From contig NC_051443.1 in assembly GCF_001649575.2 (NCBI RefSeq), positions 18,295,728-18,359,727 of the forward strand: DNA of 64,000 nucleotides, written 5' to 3'. The notes beneath the pieces were generated by a model. The model had not been told where the DNA came from, searched no databases, and saw only the letters and a program-made list of their open reading frames with translations. The position numbers and the translations under genes are program-made. Shown here in pieces: positions 12,020 through 23,497 of this stretch. Position 1 is the stretch's first letter. The number at the start of each line of letters is the position of its first letter. This DNA comes from Kryptolebias marmoratus (Eukaryota > Chordata > Actinopteri > Cyprinodontiformes > Rivulidae).

Positions 12020-13590
12020 ACCACAGAATTTCTACTCAAACGACCAAAACATTATAACAAATAAAACTTCAGTGCAGAAATGTTCAACATTCTCAGTATT
12101 AAAAAATCTGCTTTTCCCCACTTTTATTTATATATATTTTTGTTTTAAGAGCAAAGTTGAGTTACTTGGTGAACAAAATCACAGCTAAATGCAACCCCAC
12201 AGAAATCCCTCTTTAATAACATTTTTCATGAGTTTTTTTTCTTTCTTGTAATGCACATTCCTTCCTTAGAGATTCTCCTCACACTATACTCAATCTAAAA
12301 AAAATGTCAAACAACAGCTTGAGAAGCCATTATGAGACATGAATGATGTAGAAGGCGAGGATTTTCAATTACTGCATTAACATGTTGAAGGACTGCAATG
12401 AAAAGTGCTGTCCACGGTGCTGAATGGTGCCAACAGTTGACTTGTACTTGGTCATCTATTACCTAAGTACATAAACATAGTGTGTGCTGACATCCACTAA
12501 ACTACTGTGATAACTGACGAATAATCTAAGCAAAATAGACAACTGAGTGTCTTTGGGTTTGGACTGTTTCTTGGGCAACACCCTGAAGACTTCATTTTGA
12601 GTCTGAAAACTGTGATAAACATGTCTCACATTAAATGTAACAAGTTAGTTCCAAAGGGGGGGGGGGATAAAAAAAATCATGAGCTGCAGTTCTGTATTTT
12701 TAATCCTACAAATATGAGAAACAAGGAAAAAAAATGGGAAAACCGTCTGTTGTTTATCAGCACAATTTTTATATCTCTTGCCTGTTACATAAAAGCGAGT
12801 TCATGCGACCATTTATCATCATTTCATCATGACTTTTTGCACAGCGGTTGTTCGTTCACCAAAACAACCCGTCAGATCAATCTTTGCCATCTGCAAAGTC
12901 GGGCCCTCGGTGGGAAACAGAAGGCCGCGGTGTTGACGTGAATGACATATTGTTGGCGGCCCCCAGCATCTGTCTATTCTTAGTTAGAGTTACTCCTGCA
13001 GAGGGAAACACTTGCTGACTGAACAGTAAAGGTGCAGGTCTTATTTTACAGGGTTAATGCCATGAACTCAAGGGAGAATGAACACAGGGAGTCAGATGTT
13101 TTTGCAGCATGCCGTGGAGCGTAGAGAAAAGAAGAGGTGGAGATATGGTTGTTGTCTGACAATGTGAAAAGGAAATTAAACAATGCCGAATACCAGACAG
13201 CAGACTTGAAGTCTTGAAAGCTGAAATGCTGCAGCACACGTAAGGCAAAACTTTGACCGAAACGCCCCGAACCGTTCGTCTAAAGATTCCTAAATGATCA
13301 AGCTAAAGAAACTACCACAGAGTATCTGTCAGCACTCAGACTAAAACGCTTTGGCACAATTTCAAACACGGACGAAAACTCCGGGAGAGGCGAGAGTTGA
13401 CAACCTTCTGTGCGCCGTCCTAACACAACAAATGCGCCGTCCTAACACAACAAATGGGTTAACGCCTGGCACTTTTTCTGCAGCAAATTTTGGTACCTTA
13501 CAAAAAGTCTTCATACTAATCAACAGCAGCAGGATGAAGCTAATGGCTCTGTTAAAAAAAAAAAAAAGGAGATGAAGGAAGGGTTTTCTT
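12020..13590. other. Upstream region, no gene seen
   Basis: No exon is supported. The block about 12770-12960 is unique with balanced composition. A perfect 22-bp tandem duplication occupies 13412-13433 and 13434-13455. Confidence 0.55.
13412..13455. repeat. Perfect tandem duplication of a 22-bp unit
   Basis: The unit starting GCGCCGTCCTAACAC occurs twice with no mismatch and no gap, so it is probably a recent duplication. Confidence 0.9.
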
Positions 13591-14839
13591 TTTTCTGACC
13601 TTTTCTGCTGTGGGGTTTAGTCTGGGAAGGGGTGGAGACAGAGAAAAGGGGGAGAGGGAGAGAAGGCAAGAAGTGGGGTGGGACAGACCCCCCACCCCCT
13701 AACCCCCACCCTCACACACACACACACACGCGCGCGCACACATTTACACTTGCACGCTCACATAAATGCACTCAGCTCTTCAAAGCCAAGAGGTTTTAAT
13801 AGACATCCAATTAGAGCGAGACATCTGGGGAGCTGCTGTAGCAGATAAATAAGGTGAAAGGAAAAGACAAGATTCAGTCACCTCGCTGAAACTCCCGATA
13901 ACCAGCCGGAGGACTGGTGATAGAGACGGCAGAGAGGCAGAGGGAAAAAAGAGGGTGGGGGCCAAAAGGGAGAGGGAGCCACACACGGGAGGAAAGAGGA
14001 GAGCCAACTCGCTCCAGCACTCAGACTCTGAGAGGCAAGGACAGAGGACAGACGGGGAGATCAACTCACTGACAGACGCACAACAAGAGACGGGAGAAAG
14101 ACGAGACCTGGGGGGGCTCAGTTACACTCTCAAGTAACTTCAAACCGGCTCACACAATACGAGAGAAACAAAGGAAGAAAAGAAAAGAAGAAAATCTGGA
14201 TTCTGACCTTTTTTTTGTGACTTGCATTGCTTGGATTTCTGTGGACATTTTATGAGAAGCATCACTGTTCTGTATTTTTTTTCTTCTGCTTATTTATTCA
14301 TTTTGTACTAAGCACTTTGACTCATTTCATTCAGCCTCCTTTGCCTTCTTTGTGTCTTTTTTTGGATATAATTTTTTTGTAGCATGTATGAATGAAGTCA
14401 TATTGTGTGTTTTACTCTAAATGGATCTGAAGTGTTTTAGGATGATCCTCTTGAGAAGAGAAGCTCCTTGATAGTTCCTGTTGTGAGGTGATCTGAGTTA
14501 CGGATGTTGAGACACTCCTGTGGTCTTTCTGAGGAATAACGATCACGAGAGACAACAGAGTAGTCCGACTTTTCCACCAGCAGCCACATCTCGATTCATT
14601 TAAACCGCAGATCTGCTGCTAAGCGTCCTGCTCTGACCCACTGCTGTCGAACCATCTCCACCCCAGTTGTTCCAGAGGTTTCAACACCTACAGTCCCAGT
14701 GAGATTGTGGGTTCCCAGACAGAGGAGGTTTAGTCTGTGGGTCAGGGGGAGTTTCTCCCACTCTCTTTCCTCTTCCCTGCACCCAGCTCAGCATGCCCCA
14801 GCCCCTGTGCACCTCCACAGCTCTCCCAGCTCCACTACC
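13590..14839 (+). promoter_or_regulatory. fgf10: Probable fgf10 promoter region and long 5' UTR
   Basis: This 1.25-kb block leads straight into the fgf10 start without an obvious splice acceptor. It has a purine-rich section (about 13920-14110), a T-rich section (14200-14400) and a more GC-rich section just before the ATG. An AT-rich TATA-like string (ATAAATAAGG) lies near 13846. Several upstream ATGs occur, including short uORFs at 14421-14471 and 14793-14858. The extent of the transcript is inference; no transcription start can be fixed from sequence alone. Confidence 0.4.
13712..13742. repeat. CA/CG microsatellite
   Basis: A CA run passes into a CG run and back to CA. Alternating purine-pyrimidine DNA of this kind can adopt Z-DNA. 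It lies about 1.1 kb upstream of the fgf10 start. Confidence 0.85.
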
Positions 14840-14858
14840 ATGTGTAGATGGACAGTGA
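14793..14858 (+). promoter_or_regulatory. uORF overlapping the fgf10 start codon
   Basis: An ATG at 14793, with A at -3, opens a 21-codon reading frame that ends with TGA at 14856-14858, after the fgf10 ATG at 14840 and in a different frame. If this DNA is in the 5' UTR, as seems likely only 47 bp upstream of the start, ribosomes using this ATG would pass the main start, so the uORF could damp fgf10 translation. The uORF itself is seen; the effect is inferred from general uORF behaviour. Confidence 0.5.
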
Positions 14859-15266
14859 CACAAGGTGCACCGGTCGCCTGGTTCTCCTCCTTCCCCTGCA
14901 GCGGACCTCCTTCGCGCTTCCTCTCCATCACCTTCCTCCTGCTGCTCCTCCTGCTCAGACCCTCCCCGCTCTCTGCGGCTCCATCCAAAGACTCTGAGAA
15001 GAAGCATGCACCGGGAGGGACTCCTCACCTTCTCGCCTCAGCGTCTTCGTCACCCGCGCCGCTCCACGCTTCCTCGGCGAGGTTGCCACGGGCGACCAAC
15101 GAGTCATCGGCGTCCGCAACGGTGGTCGGGCGCCATGTGCGAAGCAGCTACAAACATCTACAAGGAGACGTGCGCAGGAGGAAGCTGTTCTCCTATCAGA
15201 AATTCTTCCTCCGCATTGGTGAACATGGAAACGTTAATGGCACCAAGAACGGTGATGATCCATACA
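14840..15266 (+). CDS. fgf10: fgf10 coding exon 1 (signal peptide, linker, start of FGF core)
   Basis: Residues 1-142 plus the first base of codon 143. The start is the first ATG in this frame (protein begins MCRWTVTQ), with A at -3. The frame stays open upstream to 14699 but has no earlier ATG, and the signal peptide follows directly. The exon ends TACA with donor GTAAGT at 15267, a phase 1 junction. It is clearly more GC-rich than its flanks, so long ORFs appear in other frames and on the minus strand; these are shadows. At 427 bp it is about 100 bp longer than I recall for the human exon (about 325 bp), mainly from the Ser/Ala/Pro linker. The second sequon, NGT at 133-135, lies inside the core. 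Confidence 0.95.
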
Positions 15267-16794
15267 GTAAGTCAGCTCACTCACATATGAACTGTTTTAA
15301 TCTTTTGATTGTGCTTTTACTGTACATGTTGAGCTTAAACTGAACATTGAGGAGTCGGCTATGTTTATAGGTACATGTAGTCAGTCTGTTTCTTTGTAGA
15401 TCTTCTGGCAGAACTAAGCAGCCAGATACAAAGGCCCCTCTGTCAATGAGACCACTGTGGCAAAAGACACACTCATTCTTCCTCCACGTTATCTCCTGAG
15501 TTTATCTATGGGGAGTGAAGTTTCTTTGTTTCCTTCTTGGGAAACCGTGCACATTAAGACAGGTGACTGGGCAAAAGAACAGATAACAGAGCTGCGTGCT
15601 TCCAGCCTTTTCACCATCTGTGGAGGCAAAGCATTTTTTGTCCGACTACAAAGAGTTTGGAGGGAGAAAGCTTGACAGAAGAAGAGCAGGAGATGGGTTA
15701 GGGGGAAAAAAAAGCGCGCCAAACAGATTAAAAACAAAGACAAAACAATGATTTGCTGGAACCAATTAGAAATTGCCCAAAGAAAGTTCTTCATCTTTGA
15801 GGAAATATCCAAAACAGCTAAACCCCATGGGGAGAATGACAAGTCCACTGAGTCCTTGCTGCTTTTGTGTTGCAGCTGTAATCGTGGAGGGCATATGCTA
15901 AGTTTGAGGTTTTACTCACTAAGTGGAGTGAATATGTGATCCCTGCTTGTTTATGCATTTTCTGGGGTTGTGGAATATGATTTTGAGCCTTATTTCTGCT
16001 GAGAGGGGTCACTGAGCACACATGTCAGGACCATTCAGCCTCACATTCACACAGTGAGGCACTGACTCTAATCTAACCTTTAAAACTGCAGGTAATAAAG
16101 AGGTTTTACTCACTTTCTTGAACTAAAATGAGGCTAATATTAAGAATTCGAACAAACATCAAGTTACTGTTAAAGCTTTTTTGCTTGAACCATGCATCAT
16201 ATGTGTGCACCAGCAGATCTAAATACTTCCAACAACTTATAAGGCTCATCACAAGTGGTTATGGCTGAGCGAGAGCAGAATATCAGCTGTTATCATTCTG
16301 CCGTCCGCAACTTTTATCTTCCAGTTAAACACATCTGGAAGTTCTCCAAGACGGCCACAATCCTCTGGCCTTTGAGCATCACAGAGTAACTACACCGCCC
16401 TGGGGCACGTTGACAGTCGTTGCTGAGCGAGAACAGAACATTACTCCCACATTTACCTGCCCCGAGTTTCCCCCGCAAGCGCACCAAATCAGATGGGAAA
16501 TGTTCGAAACGCAAGTTAATTTTTTTTAATGCTGTACGACAGGCATGTGTGCTCTCTGAATCAGAGAGTGTACGTCAAGTGTGTAATGTAATGTAATCCT
16601 TATAACAGGTCTTTATCATCTACACACCTTCATACACATGTCATGGGTTTGCATACATCTGTTGGTGGGACTTTGGTGCTGCACAAGCCTCCCCTGCTGG
16701 GCACACACACACCAGAGTACACCAGAGCACAGAGAGGCCAGTCTTGCACATGGCCTCCATATGGCAAAGCCCACTTTTATTAGGGCCGGTGTTA

Positions 16795-16828
<34 letters not shown>

Positions 16829-19800
16829 CACTCAGACACCAAACCTTTACCAGACATGGCTGAAGGAATTCCAATTAGCATCTCGTCCTCCTCCCTCCCC
16901 TCGCCTGCAGTGCTCTCTGACACACATGCGCACGTACACTTTTACTCACGCAAACATGCACACACACACACACACACGTGTGCACAGAGCTCAACCATTA
17001 GGCTGCAACGTGTCACCGGCGATAATGACGTCAGGTCATTGCATTAGAGGGACAATCCATCAATTTCATCAAGTCTCCATGGAGAAAAACATAACTTTAA
17101 TCTGAAGGTTTAGCTACATATTCTGGGCCTCTCTGGCCACATTTTGTCTTGTTTATTAAAGAATTCATCGAGCTCTGCCCACCTGACAAGCCAGTACAGA
17201 TGCTGAACATGATCATGGTAGAGTTTGATGATAAACTGGAAGGAGTCGGCTGTGATGAAGACATAGTGTTAAGTTTAATGCACATTAATGTGTTTGCATA
17301 TGTGCACAAGCGTGTGTGAAGAGGGATGTGTACGCACCTCATGCTTTTCTGCTTGCACTCTTAACAAATTGCACCCTTCAAAGTAAAGCAAACAGAGCCG
17401 TAACTTAATTCTGCTGGCTTGTCTTTGAACACGGATGTGGTTTTTCACATCCCAGGTTTTGTTCCCTTCACAGGACCTCCGCTGCTCACGGCGTTTTCTG
17501 GTGTGTTTGTGCCTATACAGGCTGTAACCACACTTTTTATTTGTTTTTGCACCTCAGACCATAACTTTGTTCGTACACACTGTGATGATTTTAGAGATGA
17601 TGGAGCCCAAACAGCTGCCGTGCACGGGACTTTGGGACAAAACACTGGTTTGATGCCAGCTTCTGTGCTGTGCTCTATAGAAATAAGTGGCTTCTTCTCG
17701 TGCTAGTGCAAGAATGTTTTGTAAAGTTAACAAATAATGCAGCAGAGCTAAAGCTATTTAAAGCTGTTTTACTGAGAAAAAAGGAAAAAAAAGAGGTCAA
17801 ATACTTTTCATGGTCCAGTAGTTTGCTAACATTCTGGGAGTCAGATTGCAAATGAGCATCATTAAACAGTGTCAGAGGTGAAAAAGTCATTTTGACTTTG
17901 GCTCCGGGGTTCAGGCTCTCCTCCACACTCAAGCCCACCTAATTAGCTTAAACGTCTAGCACATCACTTAAGGTTTAGATTATGAATTTGTGCTTGCTGG
18001 CGCTCATCAGCGTTTGTCTATTTGTGCTCATTTGCTCAGTCCATCCATCTCACCTCATAAGGCCCTCCCAATCAGCTGCTCCGGTCTCCATGTGGAGATC
18101 TTGAGGGAGTGTAAGGATGTGATTAACTCTTGATCCTGGCTCTGATCATGAGCGTCCAAACTCTCCTGGTTCTGCTTACTTCATGTTAGAAACAGTCCCA
18201 ATAAATGTACAAACATAAAAACATGTAAAATGCAAAATAATATGGATTTTAAGGTTGTTTTATAGACTTGTATTCAGTTACTATTAAATAGTCAAATTAG
18301 ATGGGATTTAACTGTAGCCACTCAAACGGCTAATAAGACACACATTGATTAAAAAACTAGCAAAATGCTTATCACCCACTGCTTTGCATGCCAGTTTTAA
18401 ACAGAACTCATGTAGTCTGTTAGGGCTTGGAGTACCATACGTGGTGGGATGACTCTCAGTTACTACCATGCTAAATATCTGTAAAACTGACTGAGTTACA
18501 ACCATTATCGTGCTTGCTGAGGTCAATGAGCTGCCAGTTGTATTTGTACATTCAATGAATAATTACTGAGAGTTTGAGCAACATCCGTCCTCTGGATCAC
18601 GAGATATTTTGGGAACAGACAGAGAGACAAACAAAAACAGGCACACACACACACACCTACACACACAGAGGCACTTCCATAATTGTCCGCCTCTCGTGGT
18701 GGCAGGTGATAATCAGCACACACTAATGTAAATGAATCTTGCAAACCGACATTCACAGAGAAAGCTCAGCTTTATATTTAACTTTTAGTCATCTGTTGCT
18801 GCTAGTTTGTTGTGGCTGAGACGTTCTCGAGTTTGAATTGAGACTAATAACAGACAGGTCTGCAATAATCTGCCCATCCTGCAAATTGCTAGAAAAAGTT
18901 GCTCTAGTTATACAATCTTTTACTTGCCGTTGGGTTTCACTCTTTAAGAACACAAAAAGAAGTGTCAGTTTTACTGTAAGTGAATATGCTTTTTAAACAC
19001 CTTTGGGCTTTTTGGGCTTTAAAATCGTGACCATATATTTATCTTTGCTCTGAGACTCGTAAACCGTCTGCGTCTCAGCATGAATAAAGCAAACCAAAAG
19101 CGCAACAAGTGCTGGCTCCTCCACAAAATGTTAAACATTCGCACCATGCTTGAAATTAGTCCCAGCCTTCTCCTCCTCCCTGTTTGAACGTCTCTATTTT
19201 GTGGCCCGAGTCTGCGTCTCTCTGCTCTAGGAGCGCGTTTAGGGTTCTCGTGGGAAAAGGTAACAATGTGGCCCATAAAAGAGAGTTATGAGGTGGTACT
19301 GGATGCACCGAGGTTTAGTGTCAGCGTTGCTTCTCATTTAAGATAACTTTGACATCTTCATGGGCTCGCCGCCGCGCCAGCCGTAAATAAAGGTTGTGTG
19401 CAAACGTTGCTGCAGCATCTTGTTGAGGAAACACTGAAGTGAGTGCTCCTCCAGCTACCAGAGCCACATTTAACAGTTCAGTTCAGCTGTGTCCTGAAAA
19501 CATACAGGAAATATGTGCAACACAAATCTTACTCTCATATTTTCTCCACCTATGCTGGCATTTAGATAAAAAAAAAATCAAAAAAACATGGAAAACAGAT
19601 CTTATTTGGTCATCAAATCACCTTAAAAGAAATGAAATCATGACCCTTATTTGGAACTACAGCAAGAATCTGGATCAAATCATGTTGTATCTGAAACAAG
19701 ACTACTTTTATTTGAAAAACACAATGTAACATTTTTTGTTTTACACAAGAGCCAAGCCGTTTATTATTTGGAAACTTTCAATCAGGTTAATTTTCTTCTG

Positions 19801-22800
19801 TTTCACAATAAACTCTCTGGTCCAGACGAGACCTGCAGAGATCACTGGTCTTTTTTTAGTTTCACATCATAACTTTTTATTTCTTTAATGGCCTGTATGT
19901 TACTGGGACTGAACAAAGATAGTCTTTACATTTCTAGGAGTTTTTTCTCTTTGCTTTTACAGAGATTGCATCACGTTGCTCCTTTAAAAGTCATAACCAT
20001 CAATTTAACTGCCCTTACCCCTCCATCTGCATCGTTTAGGGGTCTCATTCCATCGCACACACAAGAGTGAGTGTGACGTCCTGCAGGTCAAGAGGTGTGA
20101 GCGCCCTCTGACCCTGTTGCAACCCATGCAGGGTCACTTTCAGATCATGTGTGTGTGTGCGAGTGCTTGTCAAAAATGCTGACACAATCGTGCCAAAAAC
20201 GATCCCAATAAAAGGTTCCCATCGAGACTTCTGGAAAGATCTGACTCTCAACTGGCAGAAGAACTAAAGTGCAGAAATTTTCCACTTATTACATCATTGC
20301 TGAGGAAATTATTACAGGTATTATGAAGCTGGAAAGCAAACAGTGCTGTCACTCAGCTCAGGAGGTGTTTGAATGTGTATTTTAGCTTTTATCACTCCTT
20401 GTTTTGCAGTTTTCATTCATTGCTGGGTTTGTTCAGGAGATCTTAGAGGGTTAAAATATATTTAAATCCTTTATGTAACAAGAAATGATTAAAAAATCAA
20501 GCTTGTTTTTTCTTATTATTGCTTATGATATTCACAATAGATGCCTAGACCATATTTATTTTATTTAGTGTGGCTCCAGTGCAGAAAATCAGCTGAATTA
20601 TTGTTTTATGAGGTTCAGTCATTGGAAATACGTAAAATTATGTAGCTGCAGTCGCTTTGAAATCATTAAAAATAACTTTATTGAGACTGTAAACAGCCTT
20701 TTGGTAATAAAGTTGTAGTTCAGCTCGTTTGGAAATGAGGATCTGTTGAAGGTACAAGAAATATCTTACCCATTGTAGATAGATCTTTGAATAAAATCTG
20801 TTTAGAGAAACAGATTATTTTGGTCTGGACAGTGAATTTTGGGTCAATTACACGGATTTATACAGTTATTTATACACGCAGCCTGGAGTACTTCCTGAAA
20901 AAATATAATATTTCTGCTGGAATAACTATGAAATGTAAACTTGTTAGCGGTGTAAAGGTTTATAAAATAGAAATTTCATGAATGGCAGTGAAATATGTAT
21001 GAGATAACAACTCACTTTAGCCTTGGTTCCACAAAAACGAGTTCTTAGCTTATTAATCAAAGTTGTTTCTATAACAGGTAAAATATTCAGTGTAATCTTT
21101 TCACAGAACCCCACTTATCACTTTAAACACTGCATCAACTTCAGTATTTACAGGATTTTACCTGCAGTATATTTTATTTTTTCTCTCCCTGAGCCAGTGC
21201 CAAAGATCCGTAGCTCAGTTTTTAGGCATTATGATGTAGCTGTAGTGGTCAACCACACCTTGATGGCTAAAAAACACACAACTCAACACAGCAGAGTGCA
21301 AAATATAGAAGCCAGGCCAAGGATGGGGATCTGAGATTGTGCCACATTTCTTCATCTTAAAAGTGCTGCTTTAAAACCTTTGAAAGCCAAAGTGTTCCTT
21401 GGCTGGAGTCGGCCAGGACAACGACAGGATCTGTTTCATATTTCCGTCACTGTTTACACATTTCCTGTCATCGCCGCTTGATATTTTCCCATTATTTAAC
21501 TTGGCTGTCGGTTAATCTGTCAGCTACGACAAGACAGAAATAGGAGCCAGATTTATGTACGCAGTCCTGCTGCAAACCCGACCAGTCAGGCACCACCTTT
21601 ATATAAAAAGTCTTTCAGCTGCAAATCATGTTTCTGTAAGTTCTTCCGCTGCTTTGGAGCATGTTGGCTTTAGACTCCAAACATCAAGAATCGATTACAG
21701 ACCACAAAACTCTTAAGACTTGCTGTTTTAAGTGACAGCTCTTTCACTGTGTGTGAATGATTAATGAAAGCACAATCATACGTGACTTAAGATGAGCGAA
21801 CCTGGAAAAGACTGCAGGGAGATCCTCTGATGTCCAACTAGTTCTCTCCAATGAGCAAACCTTGGTGGGACTTAATATTTCTTGTAGAAAGAGCAAAATG
21901 GAACGGATGATGAGCTACTTTTTAACCAACTTCATGGAAGATTTAGGAACATCTTAAATTTAGTAAAAACCAACAGAGTCGCTCATTCATTGCAGTCCTC
22001 TCTGAACAAGGGTCCAACACTTTGTTGCCGTCTCAATAATAAACCGTGGCACGGTTCGGTGCACTTTGGTGGGAAAGTTGTTTGCCACGTCAGCAGCTCA
22101 TTCATCTCCACAGTTTGACATCTTAACATTGCTTTGTTTCAGCAAAAACCACGAAGCCAGAGAAAGTTCAAATCAGAAATGATTTAATCTAAAAGTAAAA
22201 TACACAGGAGAGAAAAAAATAATATGAAATCAGCTCATAAAATCTTAGTTCAGTTCACAACTTGTGCAACTCTGGAGGCTTTTTTGGGAAATCATGAGAG
22301 ACTTTCTGCAGGAAACCAGAGTTAACAGTGACCTCCTCCAGCAGAAACCAAATACAGAATCCAGTTTTAGGGGAGAACCCTTTAGGAATTTGTTAACTAA
22401 TGTACTGAGAGTTTTTAAGCTTAAGCAAAACACTTAATTTAGTCTCAGATTTTGCTCTTCAATGTTGAGTTGTAAACTTTTGAGCTAGTCAGGTTTTGCT
22501 CTCAGGGTGTGAACCTGTCGTAGTTGGCCCTTGAGCAATCTCAGTTTGGAGAAATTAAGTTTAATTGATGAGGTAACAGTATTTTCCTTTTAGCCAGACA
22601 TCCTTTACCTGCAGATAAGCATAAAACAATTCAAAGCTGGTACCACTTCAAAATAAGGACCCTTTGGGAAAGGATTCAGTACTGTGCTCTAAATAGGTTA
22701 TTTAGGAGTTTGTAAACACTTTCTAAAGCATTAATAATCCATGATTAATCCTGTATAAAACAGTTATAAAACTCAAGTGCTGTGCTTTTATCTATTCATG

Positions 22801-23448
22801 TAGTTTACTGCTGTTTGCTCAGCTTACTTTTTTAACTAAATAACTCTGCATGCCAAAACAATCTTTATATCTACTAATGCTCAGTGCTTACATGCAGGTA
22901 ATTTACTGACAAATGTTTGACAGTTAAAGTCTAAGTTATAAAGAATTTTATAAAAGCACAGCGCTTGATCTTTTCAAACAGGGAGCTTGTTTCGATGTAT
23001 GAACTGTGTTTGATAACTTTTACAAACAATTGTTAATGCTTTAGAAAGTGTTTACAAATTTGTGATTAACCTGCTTAAAAAGCATTAATGAATCCTTTAT
23101 GGAGGATCCTTATTTTGAAGTGATTCACTCGAAGCCTAATACTGAAAGTGTCATTTTGGTGCCTGTGAACGAGCCAAATCCACGGCCAGTAAAGCAGCAG
23201 GAGGTGAGGAATAGCATGTGTGATGGATAACAAACAGGGCTGCATTAAGAAAAGCCCCCAACCAAATACACACTTCATGTTCCTGACCCCCCCGCCCCAC
23301 TAACCCCACTGCACACACATTCACACACGCTGCATGAAAGTAGGGTTTTTAATGGAGTCATCAAAGGTAGAACAGAGAGCTTAGTTCAGAGAGGCATCTG
23401 GACAGTCTGGCTGTTTGAGCAGAGCAGTCAGGAATTTCAACAAATTAC

Positions 23449-23497
<49 letters not shown>

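Noticed and set aside
14681..15028. Minus-strand ORF opposite fgf10 exon 1
   Set aside because: Caused by the GC-rich coding strand; Glu/Arg/Gly-rich without any motif.
14865..15290. 141-codon ORF overlapping fgf10 exon 1 in another frame
   Set aside because: It is a shadow of the GC-rich exon. It is low-complexity Ser/Pro/Arg and has no domain; the other frame encodes recognisable FGF10.
16638..17105. 155-codon plus ORF in intron 1
   Set aside because: Depends on GT and CA microsatellites (Cys-Val and His-Thr runs).
23451..23496. Regular repeats that could suggest a CRISPR-like array
   Set aside because: They are pure dinucleotide microsatellites in a vertebrate genome; there are no spacers or cas genes.
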